64,000 bases of DNA from an uncultured Solirubrobacterales bacterium (GCA_903939845.1 CAJAIJ010000050.1:1-64000), one strand, 5' to 3'. Counted from the first letter of the stretch, positions 47,325 to 57,792 are shown. The notes: generated by a model from the sequence alone, not told the origin. Translations and numbers: made by a program.

Positions 47325-48304
47325 TGGGCGAAATGGTGATCGGGGGGCTCGCCTCGATGCTCATCTGCCTGTTCCTCTCCCCGAGGTTCATCGAGCTGCT
47401 CCGTCGGCGCGAGTTCGGCCAGCACATCCGGGAGGAGGGCCCATCGGGACATCAGTCCAAGGCCGGGACTCCGACCATGGGCGGACTGATCATCTTCACC
47501 GCGATAATCGTTCCCTTCCTCGTCCTTTATGACGGGGAGCGGGACGGGTTCGCTGCATTGACGGTGTTCGGTGTGGCACTCGGATGTGCGGCCCTCGGAT
47601 TCGCCGACGACTACATCAAGATCGTCAAGAAGAGGTCCCTCGGCCTGCCGGCGCGCTACAAGCTGCTGGCACAGGTGGTCCTTGCCTTCGCACTCTGGCT
47701 GGTGGCCAGGCACGTGCTCGACCTCGACCCGACACTCTTCCTCAGGATCGGGGGGGACACCGCAGTGGACATCGGTCCGGTGGCCTATTTCGTGCTCGTC
47801 TTCCTGGTGTTGGCCGGTGCGACGAACGGTGTGAACCTGACCGACGGCCTCGATGGCCTTGCGGCCGGCTGCAGCGCGATCGTTCTGCTGACCTATACCG
47901 CGATCACCTACATCACGGCCGGTCAGGAGGGACTGGCGCTGCTGGCCATCTGCCTGGTCGGAGCCTGTATCGGCTTCCTCTGGTTCAACGCGTTTCCGGC
48001 CTCGATATTCATGGGGGACACGGGCTCGCTCGGTCTCGGCGGTGCGATCGGGGCCTTCGCGGTGGTGACGCAGACCGAGGTACTCCTGATCCTGATCGGC
48101 GGGATCTTCGTGATCGAGGCCCTCTCGGTCCTCATTCAGGTGTTCAGCTTCAAGACGTTCGGCCGCCGGGTGCTGCTGATGGCACCGCTGCATCACCACT
48201 TCGAGATGATGGCCTGGTCCGAGACCAAGGTCATGCTCCGGTTCTGGATAATCGCCGCCGTCTGCGGGGGTATCGGCTTCGCCCTCTACCAGCAGTCGAT
48301 CTGA
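47324..48304 (+). CDS. mraY: Phospho-MurNAc-pentapeptide transferase
   Basis: GTPTMGGLIIFTA, TNGVNLTDGLDGLAAG, MGDTGSLGLGG, APLHHHFEM. Confidence 0.96.
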   Translation: MGEMVIGGLASMLICLFLSPRFIELLRRREFGQHIREEGPSGHQSKAGTPTMGGLIIFTAIIVPFLVLYDGERDGFAALTVFGVALGCAALGFADDYIKIVKKRSLGLPARYKLLAQVVLAFALWLVARHVLDLDPTLFLRIGGDTAVDIGPVAYFVLVFLVLAGATNGVNLTDGLDGLAAGCSAIVLLTYTAITYITAGQEGLALLAICLVGACIGFLWFNAFPASIFMGDTGSLGLGGAIGAFAVVTQTEVLLILIGGIFVIEALSVLIQVFSFKTFGRRVLLMAPLHHHFEMMAWSETKVMLRFWIIAAVCGGIGFALYQQSI

Positions 48305-48381
48305 GTCGGTTCCGCCAGTTTCTCCGGGTTCGGAGCTGGAGTTTCGTATTGCGCGGTCGGTGAAGGAGAAGGCGGTCAGTC

Positions 48382-49776
48382 GTGGAAGGGGATCAGGTGG
48401 AAACCGTTTCTTCTTCAAGGGGCCGGCCGCCGCTTCCGGAGGGCCCCTTCCTCGTGGCCGGTCTGGCACGTTCGGGCGTTGCGGTCGCCCGGGCGCTCAG
48501 ATTTCGGGGTCAGGAAGTCACCGGGGTCGATTCCTCGAGGCCGAACGATCTCGAGATGCTGGACCTCGCCGGGGTCCCGTACTTCCTCGAGACCGATGGG
48601 ACCGGGTTTCTGGACGGCGTTCGGACCGTGGTCAAGAGCCCCGGCATACCCCAGGACGCCCCGATCGTGCTGGCTGCCCGGGAGAAGGGCATCGCCGTGA
48701 TTGGTGAGCTCGAGATCGGGTGGAGGCTCGTCGAGGGAAGGTTCCTGGCGATCACCGGGACCAACGGAAAGACGACGACGACCGAGCTCGCAGCCCATCT
48801 GTTCAGGGAGGCCGGCCTGCCGGTCGAGGTAGCCGGAAATGTCGGGAACCCCCTGTCGGGGCTGGTCGAAGGGCCCGTCGAGCCGGATCGGACGGTCGTC
48901 TGTGAATGCTCGAGCTTCCAGCTGGAGGACACCACGGAGTTCGCTCCCGAGTGCGCCGTCTTCCTGAACCTGGCCCCTGATCACCTCGACCGATACTCCG
49001 GCTTCGAGAGCTACGGAGAAGCCAAGCTCGCGATCTTTGCCAACCAGGAGGGCGGTGACGTGGCCGTCTTGAACGCCGCCGACCCCTGGCTCTCCGATCA
49101 CCCCGTCCCGGGTGGTGCTTCCCGGATCAGGTTCATGCCGGCCCGACCCGAAGGAGGTGAGGTCGAGGTCTGGCTCGAGTCGGGCGAAATCGTGGTCGAA
49201 GGCGAATCGCTCCTTCCGATCACGGACCTGAAGCTGATCGGAGAGCACAACGTCGCCAATGCCATGGCTGCTGCCGCAGCGGCGCTCTCGCTCGGACTCT
49301 CCCGGGAGTCGGTGGCGAAGGGCCTCTCTTCCTTTGCCGGCGTTCCCCACAGGCTCGAACCCGTGACCGAGATCGACGGAGTCCTGTGGATCAACGACTC
49401 GAAGGGGACCAACGTGACAGCGACACGGACGGCCCTCGATGCCTTCGACCGTCCGGTCAGGCCGATCCTCGGTGGATCGGCCAAGGGCGAGGACTTCGAC
49501 CCTCTGGCACTTGCTGTCGCCGGGCGGTGCCCATCCGTCTACCTGATTGGCGAGGCCGGGGCCGAGATAGGCGAGGCGATCGAGAGGGTCGGCGAACCCG
49601 GTACCGAGACGATCGAGTGCGGCGACCTCGAAAGCGCAGTCCGGCTGGCAGCCGCAGACGCCGACCCCGGAGACGTGGTGTTGCTCTCGCCGGCCTGTGC
49701 CAGCTTCGATCAGTTTCGCGACTACGAGGAGCGCGGAGACCGCTTCCGGATGCTCGTCGGGGCTCTCGATGCCTGA
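48382..49776 (+). CDS. murD: UDP-MurNAc-L-Ala-D-Glu ligase
   Basis: AITGTNGKTTTTELAAH; WINDSKGTNVTATRTAL. Confidence 0.95.
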   Translation: MEGDQVETVSSSRGRPPLPEGPFLVAGLARSGVAVARALRFRGQEVTGVDSSRPNDLEMLDLAGVPYFLETDGTGFLDGVRTVVKSPGIPQDAPIVLAAREKGIAVIGELEIGWRLVEGRFLAITGTNGKTTTTELAAHLFREAGLPVEVAGNVGNPLSGLVEGPVEPDRTVVCECSSFQLEDTTEFAPECAVFLNLAPDHLDRYSGFESYGEAKLAIFANQEGGDVAVLNAADPWLSDHPVPGGASRIRFMPARPEGGEVEVWLESGEIVVEGESLLPITDLKLIGEHNVANAMAAAAAALSLGLSRESVAKGLSSFAGVPHRLEPVTEIDGVLWINDSKGTNVTATRTALDAFDRPVRPILGGSAKGEDFDPLALAVAGRCPSVYLIGEAGAEIGEAIERVGEPGTETIECGDLESAVRLAAADADPGDVVLLSPACASFDQFRDYEERGDRFRMLVGALDA

Positions 49777-51151
49777 ACGGAGAGACAGGAGGAGGGGGCG
49801 TCGATCGGCTCGGCGCCCGGAGTCCGGCAAGACGACATCGCGCCGGTCGAACAGCAGGGCCGAGACGGTCAAGAGCGTTCGGGCCAAGGCCCGCAAGCAG
49901 GCACCCCCGATCGAATACAGCATCCTCCTCACCGCGACCGTGATGCTGATCGCGTTCGGAGCCGTGATGATCTTCTCGGCATCCTCGACCGCAACGATCC
50001 TGAGGGACGGCGGCCTCAGCGCGAGCGTTTCCTTCCTCACCATGACTCTGATCGCAACCGTGATCGGTCTGGTCGGCCTCTTTCTCGCCTCCCGGCTGCC
50101 GCTGGACAGAGTCAGGGGCCTGACACCGATAATCCTCGGCGGCACTCTGGTCCTGTTGCTGGTCGTCCTTGCCGTCGGTCAGACGGTCAACGGAACCAGG
50201 GGCTGGCTCTCGGTCGGTCCGATCCAGATCCAGCCGGCCGAATTCCTGAAGATCGCGATCGTCCTGTACGGAGCTCACCTCTTCGCGAACCGCCCTGACC
50301 GACTGCACTCGATCAGGGAGCTCGCGCCGTACATCGGGATGACCGGCCTGGCCTGTCTGCTCGTACTGATCCAGCCCGACATGGGAAGCGCGCTCATCGT
50401 CGTCGCGGCGGCAACGATCACCCTCATCGTGGCCGGCGCCAAGATCAGGGACCTGGCCCTCGTCGGTGCCTCTCTCGTTCCCGCCGCCCTCCTCTTCGCG
50501 ATCGTGAGTCCGGAGAGACGCGAGCGTCTCCTGACCTTCCTCGACCCTTCCGCGGACCCGACCGGAGCCGGCTACCAGGTAACCCAGGCTGCGATTGCGA
50601 TCGGGTCTGGGGGCATCGGAGGGGTCGGCATCGGCAACAGCATCCAGAAGGCGCTCTACCTGCCGGAAGCCCACACCGACATGATCCTGGCGGTGATCGG
50701 TGAGGAGTACGGCATGTTCGGCATCTTCCTGCTGGTCGGTGTGTTCGGGGCTCTCGCCTTTGCCGGCTTTCGGATAGCCAAGGAGGCACGAGACGATTAC
50801 GGGAGGATTCTGGCTGCAGGTCTTACCGGGCTGATCATCTTCCAGGCCTCTCTGAACATGTACGCAGTGATGGGTCTGGCGCCGCTTACCGGGGTTCCGC
50901 TGCCGTTCGTCTCCTATGGCAACAACAGCCTCGTCCTGATGCTGATCGCGGTCGGCCTGATCCTCAACGTGGCTCGGGGCGGAGCGCTCTCGGGCTCGTC
51001 CGGGAGGAGAGCCGGTGGTGGTGCGAGACTGAGGGTGATCCAGGGTGAGAAGTCGACCTCCAGAAACGGAAAGGCAGTCAGAAGTGCCTCGGGCACTGAT
51101 CGCGGCCGGCGGCACGGCGGGGCACGTCGTGCCGGCCCTCGCCGTGGCTGA
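49769..51151 (+). CDS. ftsW: SEDS glycosyltransferase FtsW
   Basis: GTRGWLSVGPIQIQPAEFLKIAIVLY; LPEAHTDMILAVIGEEYG; GVPLPFVSYGNNSLV. Confidence 0.94.
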   Translation: MPERRDRRRGRRSARRPESGKTTSRRSNSRAETVKSVRAKARKQAPPIEYSILLTATVMLIAFGAVMIFSASSTATILRDGGLSASVSFLTMTLIATVIGLVGLFLASRLPLDRVRGLTPIILGGTLVLLLVVLAVGQTVNGTRGWLSVGPIQIQPAEFLKIAIVLYGAHLFANRPDRLHSIRELAPYIGMTGLACLLVLIQPDMGSALIVVAAATITLIVAGAKIRDLALVGASLVPAALLFAIVSPERRERLLTFLDPSADPTGAGYQVTQAAIAIGSGGIGGVGIGNSIQKALYLPEAHTDMILAVIGEEYGMFGIFLLVGVFGALAFAGFRIAKEARDDYGRILAAGLTGLIIFQASLNMYAVMGLAPLTGVPLPFVSYGNNSLVLMLIAVGLILNVARGGALSGSSGRRAGGGARLRVIQGEKSTSRNGKAVRSASGTDRGRRHGGARRAGPRRG

Positions 51152-52172
51152 TCGGCTCCGTTCGAAGGGCTTCGAGGTGACCTTCGCCGGAGCCCGGGGT
51201 CGGACCGAGGCCGAGCTCGTGCCCCGGGCCGGATACCCGATCGACCTGCTGGATCTCGCAGGGATCGACCGGCGAAACCCGGTGAAGGCGGCCCGTGCGG
51301 CCGGCCTCGCCGCGATGGCCGTCCCGGGAGCGAGGAAGATCCTCCGAGACCGCAGGCCCGACGTGGTGATGGGCGGAGGAGGGTTCGTGGCCGGGCCGGC
51401 AGGCCTGGCGGCCATCACGCTCGGGATTCCGCTCGTCCTGACGGAGGCCGACCGGCATCTCGGGTTGGCTAATCGTCTGCTGAAGGGCAGGGCCGACGTC
51501 CTCTGCCTGGCCTTCGACTCCCCGGGGGTCTCGGGGCCCAACGTGGTCGTGACCGGGCGGCCGGTCGAGAAGGCCGTGCTCGACGGAGATCGCGATCGGG
51601 CTCGCAGCCGCTTCGGGATCGGGGAGGGCAGAAAGTGTCTGCTGATCGTGGGCGGGAGCCTCGGAGCCCGTTCGATCAACCGGGTTGCGGTCGAGGCCTT
51701 CGCCGATCCTGCGAGTCGGGACTTCGACGTGATCCAGATCTCGGGAGTCAGGGACCACCCGGAGGTCGGGGATCTGTTGGCATCTGCCGGCGACCCGGTC
51801 GGCTACACACTGCTCGAGTACGAGCCAGACCTCGGAGACTGTCTCGCCGCGGCAGATCTCGTCCTCGGCAGGTCCGGTGGATCGGTCTTCGAACTCGCGG
51901 CCACCGGAACGCCAGCGATCCTCGTCCCGTATCCCCACGCCACCGGCGACCACCAGACTTCGAATGCCGAGTGGATGGCCTCGGCCGGAGCCGCAGTGAT
52001 CGTCGCCGACGACGACCTCGATCCCGTCGGGCTGAAGGCGCTGGCCTCCGATCTGCTCGATGACGACGAGCGGCTGCGCGACATGGCGGCGGCGTCCTCT
52101 TCGCTGGCCCGGCCCGATGCGGCCGAGCATGTGGCCGATCTCGTCGCCGACGCGGCGGGGGTGGCGAGTTGA
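51084..52172 (+). CDS. murG: UDP-GlcNAc:lipid I transferase
   Basis: GTG start; ALIAAGGTAGHVVPALAVAD; GRSGGSVFELAATGTPAILVPYPHATGDHQTSNA. Confidence 0.95.
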   Translation: MPRALIAAGGTAGHVVPALAVADRLRSKGFEVTFAGARGRTEAELVPRAGYPIDLLDLAGIDRRNPVKAARAAGLAAMAVPGARKILRDRRPDVVMGGGGFVAGPAGLAAITLGIPLVLTEADRHLGLANRLLKGRADVLCLAFDSPGVSGPNVVVTGRPVEKAVLDGDRDRARSRFGIGEGRKCLLIVGGSLGARSINRVAVEAFADPASRDFDVIQISGVRDHPEVGDLLASAGDPVGYTLLEYEPDLGDCLAAADLVLGRSGGSVFELAATGTPAILVPYPHATGDHQTSNAEWMASAGAAVIVADDDLDPVGLKALASDLLDDDERLRDMAAASSSLARPDAAEHVADLVADAAGVAS

Positions 52173-53491
52173 CCGGGTCCGACTGGACCGGTCGGCGACT
52201 CCACCTGATCGGGGTTGGCGGAGCCGGGATGAGCGGCCTGGCCGTCGTCTGTCGCGCTCTCGGCTGTGAGGTGACCGGGTCCGACCGATCCGATTCGACC
52301 TACCTCGAGCGAGTGCGCTCAGCCGGCGTCGAAGTCGTGATCGGCCATGACGAGTCGAACCTCCCCGAGGGGGCGGAGGTCGTGGTTTCGAGTGCCATCT
52401 CCGAGGACAACCCCGAGCTGGCTGCGGCCCGGAAGGCCGGGGTTGCTGTCCTGCACAGGTCCGATCTGCTGGCCGAGATATGTCGCGATCGCCAGGTGAT
52501 CGCGGTCGCCGGAACCCACGGCAAGACGACGACGACGGCGATGATCGCCTGGGCCCTGGCCGGGACGGGAAGGCCTTTCGGTTTCTTCGTGGGCGGAGAG
52601 GTGCCGGAGCTGGGCCCCGATGGTTCCTCTGCCAACTCGGGATGGTCGGACGAAGGACCGATCGTGGTCGAGGCCGACGAAAGCGATGGCAGCTTCCTCC
52701 GGCTCGAACCATCGGTTGCCGTCGTTACGAATCTCGAGATGGATCACCACGCGAACTGGTCCGGCATGGCCGAGCTGAAGGCGGCATTCTCGGATTTCGT
52801 GGGACGAGCGGAGGTGGCCGTGGTTCCCTCCGGGGATCCCGCATGCGAGGGCCTCGCTTCGGAAGGCGTCGAGGTCGTGCCGTTCTCGGCCTCCGGACCT
52901 GGCCCGTCGGATCTCGAGCTCAAGGTGCCCGGGCTACACAATCTTCTGAACGCCAGAGCCGCCCTCGCCGCCCTGATCGGGGCCGGAGAGGACCCCGACC
53001 GCTGCGCCGCCGCCCTGGCCACTTTCCCTGGTGTCGCCAGGAGACTCGAATACAAGGGCGATGCGATGGGGGCCGCCGTCTACGACGACTATGCCCATCA
53101 TCCGACCGAGGTGGCCGCCTCGATCGAAGCCCTGCGCTCCATCGGTCCGGAACGGGTGGTCGTGGTCTTCCAGCCGCACCTCTACTCACGGACCAAGGCC
53201 TTCGCTGCCGAGTTCGGAAGAGCGCTGGCCGCTGCCGACCGTGCCGTCGTGATGGACGTCTACCCGGCGAGGGAGGTCCCCGAGGGTCCCTTCGAGGGTG
53301 TTAGCGGACTGGATGTCCTGCGAGCGACGGCCGACAGCAACGGCGGGAGGCAGACCGTCTGGGCGCCCGACCTCGAGACTGCCCGACGGGCAGTCGAACG
53401 ATTCGTCGAGCCCGGTGCGGTGGTGGTCACGATGGGAGCTGGCGACGTCACGACTCTCTCCGACTCGCTGGTGGCGGGCGGGCGATCGTGA
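52169..53491 (+). CDS. murC: UDP-MurNAc-L-alanine ligase
   Basis: HLIGVGGAGMSGLAVV; AVAGTHGKTTTTAMI; YDDYAHHPTEVAA. Confidence 0.96.
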   Translation: MTGSDWTGRRLHLIGVGGAGMSGLAVVCRALGCEVTGSDRSDSTYLERVRSAGVEVVIGHDESNLPEGAEVVVSSAISEDNPELAAARKAGVAVLHRSDLLAEICRDRQVIAVAGTHGKTTTTAMIAWALAGTGRPFGFFVGGEVPELGPDGSSANSGWSDEGPIVVEADESDGSFLRLEPSVAVVTNLEMDHHANWSGMAELKAAFSDFVGRAEVAVVPSGDPACEGLASEGVEVVPFSASGPGPSDLELKVPGLHNLLNARAALAALIGAGEDPDRCAAALATFPGVARRLEYKGDAMGAAVYDDYAHHPTEVAASIEALRSIGPERVVVVFQPHLYSRTKAFAAEFGRALAAADRAVVMDVYPAREVPEGPFEGVSGLDVLRATADSNGGRQTVWAPDLETARRAVERFVEPGAVVVTMGAGDVTTLSDSLVAGGRS

Positions 53492-54423
53492 CCCAGCGAC
53501 CCGAAATCGTCGAGGTCGACCATCCGCTCTGGCGGTTGACCACCGTCAGGACCGGTGGTGACGCCGATTTCTTCGCCAAGCCCGAGTCGGTAGACCAGCT
53601 CGTCGAACTGCTGGCATGGGCCGAGACGGAGGCAGTCGCGGTCGGGATCATCGGCTCCGGCTCGAACCTGCTCGTTTCCGATCAGGGCTTCCGGGGCCTG
53701 GCTCTGAAGCTGGCCGGCCCCTTGACGGATATCGAACACCAGGGAACCAGGGTGATCTGCGGAGGTGGAGCCAGGCTGCCCTCCGCTGCCGCGAAGAGCG
53801 CCGGATGGGGGCTCACGGGACTCGAGTTCGGAATCAATATCCCCGGGACGGCGGGAGGGGCCGTTCGCATGAACGCCAACGCCTACGGCGGTCGACTGGC
53901 CGACGTGCTCGAGGAGGTCGAGGTCTGCGACGGCAATGGAGTCCGTTCCCTGAGTCCGGATGAACTCGGCTTCGGGTATCGGAGCTCTGCGCTCGGGTCC
54001 GGGCAGATCGTCTCCGGGGTCACCTTCCAGCTAGCTCCGGACGAACCGGAGACGATCAAGGAGAGATTGGCCGAAATGCGGGCCTGGAGACGTGAGGCCC
54101 AGCCATCGGGGATCAAGACCTTCGGCTCCACCTTCAAGAACCCGGACGACCCTGCGGCCGACGGGCGGAGCGCAGGGCAGCTGCTCGACCTCGCCGGGTG
54201 CAGGGGCCTGACGGTGGGAGGGGCGCGTCTGTCGGAGAAGCACGCCAACTTCATCGAAAACATGGGCGAGGCGACGACGGCCGACGTGATCGCGGTCATG
54301 GCGGCCGGTTCGGACCGGGTTCGGACCGAGTTCGGAGTCGAGCTCGAGCCCGAGGTGCAGGTCCTCGGGGAAGTCGATTGGCCCTTCCCCCGGGTGTCCG
54401 GCGACGATGGAGGCCTGAACTGA
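53488..54423 (+). CDS. murB: UDP-N-acetylenolpyruvoylglucosamine reductase
   Basis: TTVRTGGDADFFAKPES; GSGSNLLVSDQGFRGL; EFGINIPGTAGGAVRMNANAYGG. Confidence 0.96.
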   Translation: MTQRPEIVEVDHPLWRLTTVRTGGDADFFAKPESVDQLVELLAWAETEAVAVGIIGSGSNLLVSDQGFRGLALKLAGPLTDIEHQGTRVICGGGARLPSAAAKSAGWGLTGLEFGINIPGTAGGAVRMNANAYGGRLADVLEEVEVCDGNGVRSLSPDELGFGYRSSALGSGQIVSGVTFQLAPDEPETIKERLAEMRAWRREAQPSGIKTFGSTFKNPDDPAADGRSAGQLLDLAGCRGLTVGGARLSEKHANFIENMGEATTADVIAVMAAGSDRVRTEFGVELEPEVQVLGEVDWPFPRVSGDDGGLN

Positions 54424-54446
54424 CTCCCAGGGGCTCGACATCCGCG

Positions 54447-55199
54447 GTGAAGGGCGCCGCCGAGAAGCTGCAGCGACGTCAGCGAGGTAGACGGCGGGCG
54501 GCCGTCGTTCTGCTGGCGCTGCTCCTGTTGGCGGTGGCCCTCGTGGCGACCTGGTTCCTCTGGTTTCGCGACAGCTCCGTGGTCTCCATCCAGGAGGTCC
54601 GGGTGGTCGGCCTCCAGGAACTGGGCGAGGAAGGCGACGCCGAAGAGATCGAACAGGCGGCCAGGGCGAGCGTTGGCGGAATGACCACGCTCAATGCCAG
54701 CGAGAGCGACCTGGAGAGTGACCTGTCGGTATTCCCCCGGGTCTCTGGCGTCGAGATCGACACCGACTTTCCCTCGGCCGCAACGGTCGCTATCTCGGTC
54801 CGGGGAGACGGTTCGGTCCTCGGGGAAGGTAGCCAGGCGCTCCTGATCGCGGACGACGGCACGATTCTCGGGAGCGCCGAGGGGGTGGAGGGGGATCTGC
54901 CGGCCCTCGAGGGAGATCGCCCCGCCGCCGACGCGACCCGTCTCGAGGGCCCGGACCTCTCGAAGGCCCTCGTGCTCGGCGCGGTCCCCGCGGAGATCAG
55001 GCCATTCGTGGTCAGTGCCTCGAGTGGTGAGCAGGGGATAGAGGTCGCACTGACCAACGGCCTGACCCTGGTCTTCGGAGACGACTCGAAGGCGGAGGCC
55101 AAGTGGCGGGCCGCCGCATCGGTCATCGCAGATCCCGAGTTGAGCGGGGCGACTTCGATCGACCTCAGCTATCCGCTGAGGCCCGCTGTCCGATTTTGA
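54447..55199 (+). CDS. ftsQ: FtsQ/DivIB cell division protein
   Basis: TM then POTRA-like VSIQEVRVVGLQELGEEGDAEEI...; start uncertain (CTG 54420 also possible). Confidence 0.85.
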   Translation: MKGAAEKLQRRQRGRRRAAVVLLALLLLAVALVATWFLWFRDSSVVSIQEVRVVGLQELGEEGDAEEIEQAARASVGGMTTLNASESDLESDLSVFPRVSGVEIDTDFPSAATVAISVRGDGSVLGEGSQALLIADDGTILGSAEGVEGDLPALEGDRPAADATRLEGPDLSKALVLGAVPAEIRPFVVSASSGEQGIEVALTNGLTLVFGDDSKAEAKWRAAASVIADPELSGATSIDLSYPLRPAVRF

Positions 55200-55223
55200 G
55201 GATTCGACCCCGAGAGCCGTGAG

Positions 55224-55267
55224 GGGAATCGCGCCGGCCCGTAGTCCGGTGGGCCGGCGATTCTCCC
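55224..55267 (+). terminator. Large GC-rich stem-loop downstream of ftsQ
   Basis: GGGAATCGCGCCGGCCC ... GGGCCGGCGATTCTCCC; no U-tract so terminator role uncertain. Confidence 0.5.
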
Positions 55268-55387
55268 GAGCGCCAGCGCGATTCCTGGCGATTTCCGACC
55301 CTTCGATATACCTCGACCAAAGGTTGAGGGTTGCCAAACCTTCAAGTAAAACTTGAGAGTTTGAGCCTGAAGGATGTCTTTCGCTCG

Positions 55388-55416
55388 TTGACAGATCGTG
55401 CGAAATCGCCTACTTT
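55388..55416 (+). promoter_or_regulatory. Sigma70-type promoter upstream of ftsZ
   Basis: TTGACA - 17 nt - TACTTT. Confidence 0.7.
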
Positions 55417-55548
55417 GGGCCATCTTCATCGCTTCCGAGGGGTCATCGTCCAACCCTGGACTCAGGCTGGAGGGCCTGCGGACCCCGGAGGAAGAGCTTC
55501 AAGGATTGCTTCAACCCAAGGCTTCGACAGAACAGGACCCGAAAGACA

Positions 55549-56628
55549 ATGGAGAACACTTACCTCGCCGTGATCAAGGTTGTCGGCTGCGGCGGAGGCG
55601 GCACCAACGCCATCAGTCGAATGATCGACGCCGGAGTGCGCGGTGTCGAGTTCATCGCGATCAACACCGATGCCCAGGCACTTCAGAAGTCTGAGGCCGA
55701 TGTCAAGATCTCGATCGGTCAGGAGTTGACCCGCGGACTGGGAGCAGGCGGCAGGCCCGAGGTCGGTGCCGGTGCTGCGGCAGAGAGCAGGGACGAGATC
55801 AAGGAGGCCCTGAAGGGGGCCGACATGGTCTTCGTAACGGCCGGCGAGGGCGGAGGCACGGGCACGGGCTCAGCTCCGGTCATCGCCGAGATCGCCAAAG
55901 AGGAGATCGGCGCCCTGACGGTCGGTGCAGTGACCAAGCCCTTCGAGTTCGAGGGCAAGAAGCGGATGCAGCAGGCGATGGAGGGAATCGAGCGCCTTCG
56001 CAATCACGTGGACACCCTGATCATCGTTCCCAACGAGAAGCTTCTCCAGGCGGTCGAGAGGCGCACGACGATGATCGAGGCCTTCCAGATGGCTGACGAC
56101 ATTCTGCGTCAGGGCGTTCAGGGGATCACTGACCTGATCACGATCCCGGGATTGATCAATCTCGACTTCGCCGACGTTCGGACGATCATGCGCGACGCCG
56201 GTTCCGCCCTGATGGGGATCGGGACCGGCCAGGGCGAGAGCAGGGCGATCGAGGCGGCCAAGGCCGCGATCACTTCGCCCCTGATCGAAGAGTCGATCAC
56301 CGGCGCCACCGGCATGCTCCTCAACATCACCGGACCGGAAGACCTCGGCCTCTTCGAGGTCAACGAGGCGGCTCAGCTGATTCAGGAAGAAGCCGACCGT
56401 GACGCCAACATCATCTTCGGCTCCGTGGTCGACCAGTCGATGGTCGACGAGGTCCGGGTGACCGTTATCGCGACCGGTTTCGAGGGCTTCGAGCTGTTGG
56501 CCAGGTCCCCGCAGCGGGTCAGGCGGCGGTATGAGAGCACCAAGAGGGTTCCGGCCGACGAGAAGGACCTTCGCGATCTCGAAGTCCCGGATTCCGACAT
56601 CGAAGTGCCGCCCTTCCTCAGGGACTGA
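55549..56628 (+). CDS. ftsZ: Cell division GTPase FtsZ
   Basis: [39 protein letters not shown]-terminal [10 protein letters not shown]. Confidence 0.98.
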   Translation: MENTYLAVIKVVGCGGGGTNAISRMIDAGVRGVEFIAINTDAQALQKSEADVKISIGQELTRGLGAGGRPEVGAGAAAESRDEIKEALKGADMVFVTAGEGGGTGTGSAPVIAEIAKEEIGALTVGAVTKPFEFEGKKRMQQAMEGIERLRNHVDTLIIVPNEKLLQAVERRTTMIEAFQMADDILRQGVQGITDLITIPGLINLDFADVRTIMRDAGSALMGIGTGQGESRAIEAAKAAITSPLIEESITGATGMLLNITGPEDLGLFEVNEAAQLIQEEADRDANIIFGSVVDQSMVDEVRVTVIATGFEGFELLARSPQRVRRRYESTKRVPADEKDLRDLEVPDSDIEVPPFLRD

Positions 56629-56703
56629 GTCCCCCGAGCCATATGCCCTGACGGGCCTGCTGTCTGGCCGTTGGCAGCCGTCGCGCTGGCGTAGACTCGC
56701 CGG

Positions 56704-57792
56704 GTGGAAGCGACCGGCCCCGAACCATCCAGAACGCCCCTGCACGGCGCGCACCTGGCGGCCGGAGGGCGCATGGTCGACTTCGCAGGCTGGGAGATGC
56801 CGATCCAGTACGACGGGATCCGCGAGGAGCACCTCGCAGTGCGGACCCACGTCGGGATGTTCGATGTCTCTCACATGGGCCGGATCGAGGTCGAGGGTCC
56901 GGCCGCGCTCGAGCTCCTGATGGCCGCCCTGACCAACGATGCCTCCCGCCTCGAGGTAGGTGAGGCTCAGTATTCGCTCCTCCTCGACGATTCCGGCGGA
57001 GTGATCGATGACCTGTTCCTCTATCGACTCGGCGGTGACCGGTTCCTGATCGTCACGAACGCTTCGAATCACCCGGATGATCTGGCCGAGATCGGATCTC
57101 TGGCCAGGGGGATGGACGTGTTCGTCAAGGATGTCTCGGACCGGTGGGCGATGATCGCGGTCCAGGGTCCGAACGCGCGGTCGACGGTCGGTGCCCTGCT
57201 CGGGATCGATCTCCCGCCCCGAAACAGGGTGATCGGAGAGAAGGTCGGCGGACGTGCAGCGCTCGTCTGCGGCACCGGATACACGGGCGAGGACGGGATC
57301 GAGCTGCTGGTCGATCCGGACGCCGCGACCGCGATCTGGGCCGAGATGCTCGACGCCGGCGTCGTTCCCTGCGGACTCGGGTCCAGGGACACCCTCAGGC
57401 TCGAGGCCTGCTTCCACCTGCACGGGAACGATCTCGATCGCGATACCGACCCGGTCGGTGCCGGGCTCGGCTGGGCCTGCAGGTCGGGCGGGGGCTATCG
57501 AGGCGGCGAGGTGGTCGAGCGCCTGAAGGCCGATGGTCCCGAGCGGCTCACGGTTCCGTTCGTGATCGATGGCGAAGGCATTCCCAGAAGCGGAAACCCG
57601 GTCCTCGATGGGGAGCGGATCGTGGGAGTGGTGACCAGTGGAACCTTTTCACCATCCCTGGAACAGGGGGTCGGCCTGGCGTCGGTGGAGACCGCCCTGG
57701 CCGAAGAGGGGACGGCCCTGGTGGTGGATGTGCGCGGGAAGCATCGGGACGCACGCGTATCCTCCAAGCCCCTGTATCCACCCCGTCGCTGA
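56704..57792 (+). CDS. gcvT: Glycine cleavage system T protein
   Basis: GTG start; MVDFAGWEMPIQYDGIREEHLAVRTHVGMFDVSHMG. Confidence 0.96.
   Translation: MEATGPEPSRTPLHGAHLAAGGRMVDFAGWEMPIQYDGIREEHLAVRTHVGMFDVSHMGRIEVEGPAALELLMAALTNDASRLEVGEAQYSLLLDDSGGVIDDLFLYRLGGDRFLIVTNASNHPDDLAEIGSLARGMDVFVKDVSDRWAMIAVQGPNARSTVGALLGIDLPPRNRVIGEKVGGRAALVCGTGYTGEDGIELLVDPDAATAIWAEMLDAGVVPCGLGSRDTLRLEACFHLHGNDLDRDTDPVGAGLGWACRSGGGYRGGEVVERLKADGPERLTVPFVIDGEGIPRSGNPVLDGERIVGVVTSGTFSPSLEQGVGLASVETALAEEGTALVVDVRGKHRDARVSSKPLYPPRR

Noticed and set aside
49457-51679. 740-aa minus-strand ORF across murD/ftsW/murG
   Set aside because: Antisense to three unambiguous essential genes; low-complexity charged composition
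56629-56703. Possible glycine riboswitch before gcvT
   Set aside because: No aptamer core or tandem structure seen in the 75-nt gap
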